Origin: Burkholderia diffusa
GTDB lineage: Bacteria; Pseudomonadota; Gammaproteobacteria; Burkholderiales; Burkholderiaceae
Assembly (NCBI RefSeq): GCF_902499115.1
Contig: NZ_CABVPN010000023.1
Span: 62,001-126,000 of the forward strand
Length of the DNA: 64,000 bases
Direction: 5' to 3'
Positions 59,511-64,000 of this stretch are shown piece after piece. The notes beneath the pieces were generated by a model. It saw only the letters and a program-made list of their open reading frames with translations. It did no database searches and was not told where the DNA came from. The first letter of the stretch is position 1, and the number at the start of each line of letters is the position of its first letter. Position numbers and translations under genes: made by a program.

Positions 59511-60799
59511 TGAGGATTGCAAATTTCATTGACCGTTTGTCCATGTGGCGTCGCGATGGGCGGCGCCCGGCGGCGCCTTTCATGCGACGGCTGCTCGCGC
59601 GGGTTGCGGCGCTGCTGATCGGCGGCGGCGCGCTGGCGTCGGCGCCGGTGCCATCCGTGGCGCACGCGGCCGATGCGCTGCCGCCGCTGCATGAAACCGG
59701 CATCGCGGCGGCTGCGCCGGAAGACGTCGGCGTGGATTCGCGCAAGCTCGTCGAGCTGTCGCGCTGGATCCGCGAGCAGAAGCTCGACGTGTACAGCCTG
59801 CTCGTCGTGAAGGACGGCAAGCTGATCTTCGAGCGCTACGGTGCGAACGCGTCGCGCGATTCGACCTACGAGCTGTATTCGGTGACGAAGGCCGTGACGT
59901 CGCTCGTCGCGGGCATCCTGGTCGATCGCGGTGCCGTGCATCTCGACGAGCCGGTGGCCGCGCGGCTCGCCGCGTGGCGCCCCGATCTCGGCGACGCGCT
60001 CGCGGACAAGCGCGGCATCGAGCTGAAGCACGTGCTGTCGATGTCGAGCGGCCTGCATTACGACTTCAGCCCGAAGGACGATCCGATCTACTACACCGCG
60101 CCGGACCGGCTGAAGCTCGCCGCGTCGGCCGCGCCGAAGGTGGCGCCCGGCGCCGCGTTCGAGTACACCGACGTGAATCCGATCCTCGCATCGGCGATGT
60201 TGAGCGCGTCGGCCGGCGAGCCCGTCGAGCGCTATGCGCAGGCGCACCTGTTCGGCCCGCTCGACATGAAGCGCGCAGCATGGGAGCGCGCGGACCGCAC
60301 GGGGCTCGTATCGGCCGGCTGGGGGCTGCGGCTGCGCGCGGTCGACATGGCGAAGATCGGCATGCTCGTGCTCGACGGCGGGCGCTGGCAGGGGCGCCAG
60401 GTCGTGCCGCAGGCGTGGATCGCGCAGATGACGTCGCCGCGCGTGTCGCCGCATTTCGGCTACTACTGGTGGATCAACAACATCGTCGAGCGCGAGCCCG
60501 AATTCGACGCGATGGGCTTCAAGGGGCAATTCATCACGGTGCTGCCGAAGCGCAACACGGTGATCGTGATGACCGGCGTGCTGCCGGTGGACGGCGGCCT
60601 GCGCGACGCGGAGAACGTGAAGCTGTTCCGGCGGATGGTGAGCGGCTACATCCTGCCGGCGCTCGATGGCGCCGCCGCGTCGGGGCAGCGGGTCGGCGGC
60701 GGCGATCCGCGTGCGGCGCTGCGCGACGAGCTTGCAGCGAGCGCGCGCACCGCAGGCGTGCCCGGCACGCAGGTCGATCCGACGGATTTGCCGAAGTAG
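59510..60799 (+). CDS. Beta-lactamase-fold serine hydrolase, secreted (second of tandem pair)
   Basis: 429 residues. The ATG shares one base with the previous stop (TGATG), so the pair is translationally coupled. It is a paralogue of its neighbour with the same motifs in order: GVDSRKLVELSRWIREQKLD, YSVTKAVTSLVAGIL (Ser124, Lys127), FEYTDVNPILASA, WGLRLRAVDMAKIGMLVLDG and GFKGQFITVLPKR. An N-terminal extension with RRLLARVAALLIGGG ahead of the AHA cleavage site indicates export. The frame is open leftward through the first gene, but this is antisense-like and not a fusion. Confidence 0.88.
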   Translation: MRIANFIDRLSMWRRDGRRPAAPFMRRLLARVAALLIGGGALASAPVPSVAHAADALPPLHETGIAAAAPEDVGVDSRKLVELSRWIREQKLDVYSLLVVKDGKLIFERYGANASRDSTYELYSVTKAVTSLVAGILVDRGAVHLDEPVAARLAAWRPDLGDALADKRGIELKHVLSMSSGLHYDFSPKDDPIYYTAPDRLKLAASAAPKVAPGAAFEYTDVNPILASAMLSASAGEPVERYAQAHLFGPLDMKRAAWERADRTGLVSAGWGLRLRAVDMAKIGMLVLDGGRWQGRQVVPQAWIAQMTSPRVSPHFGYYWWINNIVEREPEFDAMGFKGQFITVLPKRNTVIVMTGVLPVDGGLRDAENVKLFRRMVSGYILPALDGAAASGQRVGGGDPRAALRDELAASARTAGVPGTQVDPTDLPK

Positions 60800-60856
60800 C
60801 GCCGGGCGCGCGTTCGGCTTGCCGCTGCGGGCGAGCCGAGCGGCCGCCGCATCACG

Positions 60857-62215
60857 TCACGCCAGTTCGCCCAGGCATGCGTCGAACCGCGCGACGAGCG
60901 TATCGACGTCGTCGGTCGTCGTCTGCGGGCACACGAGCATCATGTTGTGGAACGGCGTGATGAGCACGCCGCGGTTCAGCAGGTACAGATGCACGATGTG
61001 CTCGAGCTCGCTGTCGAGCTGCTCGCCCGCGATCGTGCCGTTGCGCGGCGGCACGGGCGTGAACTGGAACTCGGTGCGCGCGCCGATGCGCGTCACGCAC
61101 CATGGCAGCCCGTGTTTCGCGATCGCCCGTTCGAGCCCGGTCGCGAGCCGCGCGGCCAGTTCGAACATGTGCGCATACGCGGCATCGGTCGCGACTTCGG
61201 CGAGCGTCGCGCGCATCGCGTGCATGGCCAGCATGTTCGCGGTGAGCGTCGTGCCGATCCCGGAATGGCCGGGCGGCGCGTTCAGCTTCGCCTCTTTCGC
61301 GCGCTCCGCGAATTCGGCGCTGAACCCGTAGACCGCGCACGGCACGCCGCCCGCGATCGGCTTGCCGACCACCAGCGCGTCCGGTTCGAGACCGTGCGCG
61401 GCCGCGTAGCCGCCGGGGCCGCTGCTGATCGTGTGCGTTTCGTCGATCACGAGCAGCGTGCCGTAGCGGCGCGTCAGTGCGCGTGCGGCTTCCCAGAAGC
61501 CCGGATCGGGCAGCACCATCCCGATGTTCGTCATCGCCGGCTCGGCGAGCACGCACGCGACGTCGCCGTTCTTCAGCGCCGCCTCGAGCGCGTCGAGATC
61601 GTTGAACTCGACGACGCGCGTGTTCGCGAGCAGATCGTAGGACTGCCCGAGCAGGCTGTCGCGCTGCACCGGGCGGCCGTCCACGAGGTCGACGAACACG
61701 TCGTCGACCGTGCCGTGATAGCAGCCGTTGAACACGACGATCGTGTTGCGGCCGGTGGCCGCGCGCGCCCAGCGCAGCACGAAGCGGTTCGCGTCGCTCG
61801 CGCTCAACGCGAATTGCCAGACGGGTAGCTTGAAGCGGCGCGCGAGTTCTCGCGAGACCCACGCGGCGTCCTCGCTCGGCAGCATCGTCGTGTAGCCGCG
61901 CGTCGCCTGTTCGGCAAGTGCACGCGCGACCGGCTCGGGCGCATGGCCGAACATCGCGCCGGTGTCGCCAAGACAGAAGTCCGCGTAGCGATGACCGTCG
62001 ACGTCGGTGAACGTCGCGCCGCGCGCTTCCTTCACGACCAGCGAGAACGGCGTCGACCAGTCCTGCATCCAGTGCAACGGCACGCCGAACAGCAAATGCT
62101 CGGACGCTTCCGCGGACAACGCGCGGGAGATCGGCATGGCTTCGGTGAATGCACGGCGCTCGCGATCGAACAGCGCGCGGGCGCGGATGAGGTCGACTCC
62201 GTGGCGGGTCTGCAA
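60857..62215 (-). CDS. Class III PLP aminotransferase (glutamate-1-semialdehyde aminomutase-like), TTG start
   Basis: 452 residues from the TTG at 62215, which has a perfect AGGAG 6 bases upstream; ATGs at 62278 and 62335 have no ribosome binding site. PLP fold type I: VFNGCYHGTVDDVFVD, LAEPAMTNIGMVLPDPGFWE, VIDETHTISSGPGGYAAAHG and the PLP Lys in DALVVGKPIAGGVPCAVYGF. The sequence follows the HemL-like subgroup but is not in a haem operon and lacks the HemL substrate loop spacing, so it is likely a catabolic transaminase. It converges on the serine hydrolase genes, so a shared pathway is possible but not shown. Confidence 0.85.
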   Translation of the reverse strand: MQTRHGVDLIRARALFDRERRAFTEAMPISRALSAEASEHLLFGVPLHWMQDWSTPFSLVVKEARGATFTDVDGHRYADFCLGDTGAMFGHAPEPVARALAEQATRGYTTMLPSEDAAWVSRELARRFKLPVWQFALSASDANRFVLRWARAATGRNTIVVFNGCYHGTVDDVFVDLVDGRPVQRDSLLGQSYDLLANTRVVEFNDLDALEAALKNGDVACVLAEPAMTNIGMVLPDPGFWEAARALTRRYGTLLVIDETHTISSGPGGYAAAHGLEPDALVVGKPIAGGVPCAVYGFSAEFAERAKEAKLNAPPGHSGIGTTLTANMLAMHAMRATLAEVATDAAYAHMFELAARLATGLERAIAKHGLPWCVTRIGARTEFQFTPVPPRNGTIAGEQLDSELEHIVHLYLLNRGVLITPFHNMMLVCPQTTTDDVDTLVARFDACLGELA

Positions 62216-62598
62216 TTGAGGCTCCTGTGACGGGTTTGCATGGACGGGTGATGCCTTCGAGAGCTTGTCATATTCCATGCGCGCGGTCGATTCGGGCCTG
62301 ACCGCGTACCCATCAGACGTCGAGTTTCTGCGCATAAAGATACGACGACATATGTCTTTTCTCTGTCACTGAGAAGTGAGTGTGCGCACACATTCTGGCG
62401 AAGGCAGCTTTGAAATGAGGTAAGCGACAGATGCATCCTCGATTTCGATCACGGCGAGGCTTTGCCTTGTGGTGCGACGACGTATGAATGGAGGGCCGCC
62501 GCCTGGCGTGTTGATACCCCAACCATTGAAGGAATGCCCACGGCCGCAAACCGCTGCCGTTCGCCTTCGTCCGTCCGATCGCCTTCGCCGCAGCAGAG

Positions 62599-62778
62599 GT
62601 GTCGCGCCGCGATTTCATCGGCTGGACCGGCGCACTCGCAGGCGGTGCTGTGCTCGGCGGACTGTTCGCGGCCACACGAGCATTTGCTGCCGGCACCGTG
62701 CCCAACGCGGCGGTTGACCTGACGAACGTGACGATCGCCGGGCAGGCTGTCAACACGGCGATCATCGACAAGCGATGA
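62599..62778 (+). pseudogene. Fragment with Tat signal peptide
   Basis: A 59-codon frame, GTG-started at best, reads VSRRDFIGWTGALAGGAVLG, GLFAATRAFAAGTVPNAAVD and ends IAGQAVNTAIIDKR. SRRDFIG followed by a long hydrophobic stretch and AFA is a textbook twin-arginine signal. The mature part is only about 30 residues and has no known domain. Either a truncated exported oxidoreductase gene or a tiny secreted protein; the missing ribosome binding site favours a remnant. Confidence 0.5.
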
Positions 62779-62837
62779 CGTAACGGCGTGGAGAGGCATT
62801 CGCGTGCGACCGGCCAAGGGCGCGCGAACGCGACGCG

Positions 62838-63344
62838 TCATGCCAGCGTTTTGACCATGTGGTGTTCGTCGTAGAAGCGGCCGTCGACGAACAGCGAACG
62901 CGGTTCCGTGCCGAACCGGACGAACCCCCGCGACGCGTACACCCGTTCCGCGGCGCCGTTGATTTCATTCACGCACAGGACCAGTTGCATGCACTGCCAC
63001 GCTTGCGCTGCGTGCGCGGTCGCGTTGTCGAGCAGCGATTGCGCGATGCCGCGCCCGCGATACGCGGGGTCGACGAACACGCCCCAGATCGTCGCCTTGT
63101 GCGCGACCTTGGCACGCGCATCGCGGCGCACGCCCGTGATGCCGACGAGCGTTGCGTCGTCGAACGCGCCGAACACGGCGCGCTCGTGGGTTGGGGTGAT
63201 GCGCGTCGCGAATTCATCGACCGGGACGCGTGCTTCTTCGTCGCGGGTCGGCAGGAACGAGGTCGGCGACGTGTCGACCGCGCGGAGGCGGACGGACTGG
63301 AACTGCGCCGCGTCGGCGGCGTCGAGCAGGCGGATCGTGATCAT
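62838..63344 (-). CDS. GNAT-family N-acetyltransferase
   Basis: 168 residues, one GNAT domain. The acetyl-CoA-binding segment is IWGVFVDPAYRGRGIAQSLL (motif RGRGIA), followed by LVLCVNEINGAAERVYASRG and FVRFGTEPRSLFVDGRFYDE. The acceptor substrate cannot be predicted; similar small acetyltransferases modify amino acids, amines or protein N-termini. It stands alone between non-coding stretches. Confidence 0.9.
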   Translation of the reverse strand: MITIRLLDAADAAQFQSVRLRAVDTSPTSFLPTRDEEARVPVDEFATRITPTHERAVFGAFDDATLVGITGVRRDARAKVAHKATIWGVFVDPAYRGRGIAQSLLDNATAHAAQAWQCMQLVLCVNEINGAAERVYASRGFVRFGTEPRSLFVDGRFYDEHHMVKTLA

Positions 63345-63823
63345 CGGTCGGGATTGTCGTTGGTGTGCCGGGATATCGGAATCTGCGGCGCGATGCGCGG
63401 CAGGGTGTCGACAATGCTAAGCGGAAACGCACGCACTCGTTTGCCCGATCGGCACGCGTGATGAAGGGCGCCGATGCGCGAAGGGCGCTGGAGATGACGC
63501 GTGGAGAATGAATGAGCGTTCGCGATGCCTGCGGGCAATCGCGCACTCGGCGTCGAAGGGATGCGAGCGGAAACGAACCGGATGCGGACATGTCGGCCGC
63601 AGCGTTCGATGCGAGCCCGACCGCGGCCGGTGCGCGACGTGAGGCGCGTGACGGCGCAGTGCCGTACGCGACAAGCGTGCCGCGCTGATGGAAGGAGCGG
63701 GGATGAAGCAATGCGCGCCCGTGCGTTGCGCCGAAGCGGCGCACGGCGTCGGACGCGTGAAATGCGGACGCGACGTGAGGTGTCCGCGATGCACCCGATC
63801 AGCTCAGGTGCACGCGACCCAGA
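63345..63823. other. Non-coding region
   Basis: About 480 bases between the acetyltransferase start and the end of the SlyB-like gene. The arginine/histidine-rich frames on the minus strand look like GC-driven shadows, and no RNA gene, repeat or hairpin stands out. Confidence 0.4.
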
Positions 63824-64000
63824 TCAATAACGCGACAGCTGATTGCCGTTGATCTGGACGCGATCGCCCGGGCGCAGGTTGCCTGGCGACTGCACGTCGA
63901 ACGAGCGCGTCGAGCCGTCGCTGACCTGCACGTCGATCCGGTAGCTGCTCGGCGGTTGGGCCGCGCCCATCTGCTGGCCGATCTGGTTGCCGGCGACGGC
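63824..64000 (-). CDS. SlyB-like glycine-zipper outer-membrane lipoprotein, C-terminal fragment
   Basis: The last 58 codons of a gene that continues past the right edge. AVAGNQIGQQMG is the end of a glycine-zipper (2TM) segment, and SYRIDVQVSDGSTRSFDVQS, NLRPGDRVQINGNQLSRY is the C-terminal beta domain of SlyB/Pcp-type lipoproteins. These associate with the outer membrane and help its stability. The N-terminal lipobox is out of view. Confidence 0.75.
   Translation of the reverse strand, partial: AVAGNQIGQQMGAAQPPSSYRIDVQVSDGSTRSFDVQSPGNLRPGDRVQINGNQLSRY

Noticed and set aside
58370..60799. Apparent 809-codon fusion protein ending in the second serine hydrolase
   Set aside because: The N-terminal half is the first hydrolase gene read in the wrong frame; the signal-peptide-bearing ATG at 59510 is the real start.
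63214..63744. 176-codon Arg/Ala-rich minus-strand frame
   Set aside because: Overlaps the acetyltransferase in another frame and has shadow-like composition.

Overview
The window looks like part of a secondary replicon of a high-GC betaproteobacterium, most likely a Burkholderia cepacia-complex species. This is inferred from strong third-position GC bias (which creates very long antisense open frames), a hopanoid-type RND transporter, three-gene glycolate oxidase, an Azospirillum/Burkholderia-type oxidative L-arabinose route, Burkholderia-type porins and a DUF4148 gene. There are no tRNA, rRNA, CRISPR or insertion-sequence features. The content is mostly small, self-contained catabolic gene sets, each with its own regulator.

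Layout. 0-3.7 kb: envelope lipid handling (start of an MlaA lipoprotein gene, HpnN RND transporter, divergent MlaC/HpnM protein). 3.8-7.5 kb: signalling (cache-domain histidine kinase, LuxR-type response regulator, GGDEF diguanylate cyclase). 8-15.5 kb: glycolate operon glcDEFGB with divergent GntR regulator glcC and two identical operators. 15.7-17.2 kb: a nitronate-monooxygenase-like protein with an extra C-terminal domain. 17.6-23 kb: a less GC-rich block with a frameshifted DUF4148 gene, then LysR, DapA-family lyase, MFS transporter and porin; its substrate is unknown. 23.3-30.9 kb: galactoside uptake and hydrolysis (MalK-type ATPase, GH42 beta-galactosidase, binding protein, two permeases) under a divergent LacI regulator. 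31-32.4 kb: GntR regulator and OsmC protein. 32.4-43.3 kb: LysR regulator and a nearly complete non-phosphorylative L-arabinose pathway (dehydrogenase, lactonase, arabinonate dehydratase, keto-deoxyarabinonate dehydratase) with AraFGH and an MFS transporter; the last enzyme, alpha-ketoglutarate semialdehyde dehydrogenase, is not here. 43.5-52.8 kb: ferulate / hydroxycinnamate module (MarR, ech, vdh, fcs, MFS, porin, tannase/feruloyl-esterase-like lipoprotein), with the same palindrome in front of both transcription units. 53-64 kb: DnaQ-like exonuclease, an Lrp remnant, and a GntR-controlled cluster (MFS, arylmalonate-decarboxylase-like protein, hydantoinase-like amidohydrolase, two tandem serine hydrolases) with no obvious described counterpart; then a class III aminotransferase, a Tat-signal fragment, an acetyltransferase and the end of a SlyB-like lipoprotein gene.

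The best candidate for something undescribed is the 53.9-60.8 kb cluster. Its hydantoinase-type ring opener, single-cysteine racemase-superfamily enzyme and paired beta-lactamase-fold hydrolases suggest breakdown of a cyclic amide or imide, or of a malonate-type diacid. The best-defined module is ferulate: ester cleavage, outer- and inner-membrane uptake, CoA activation, side-chain removal and vanillin oxidation are all encoded within 10 kb.
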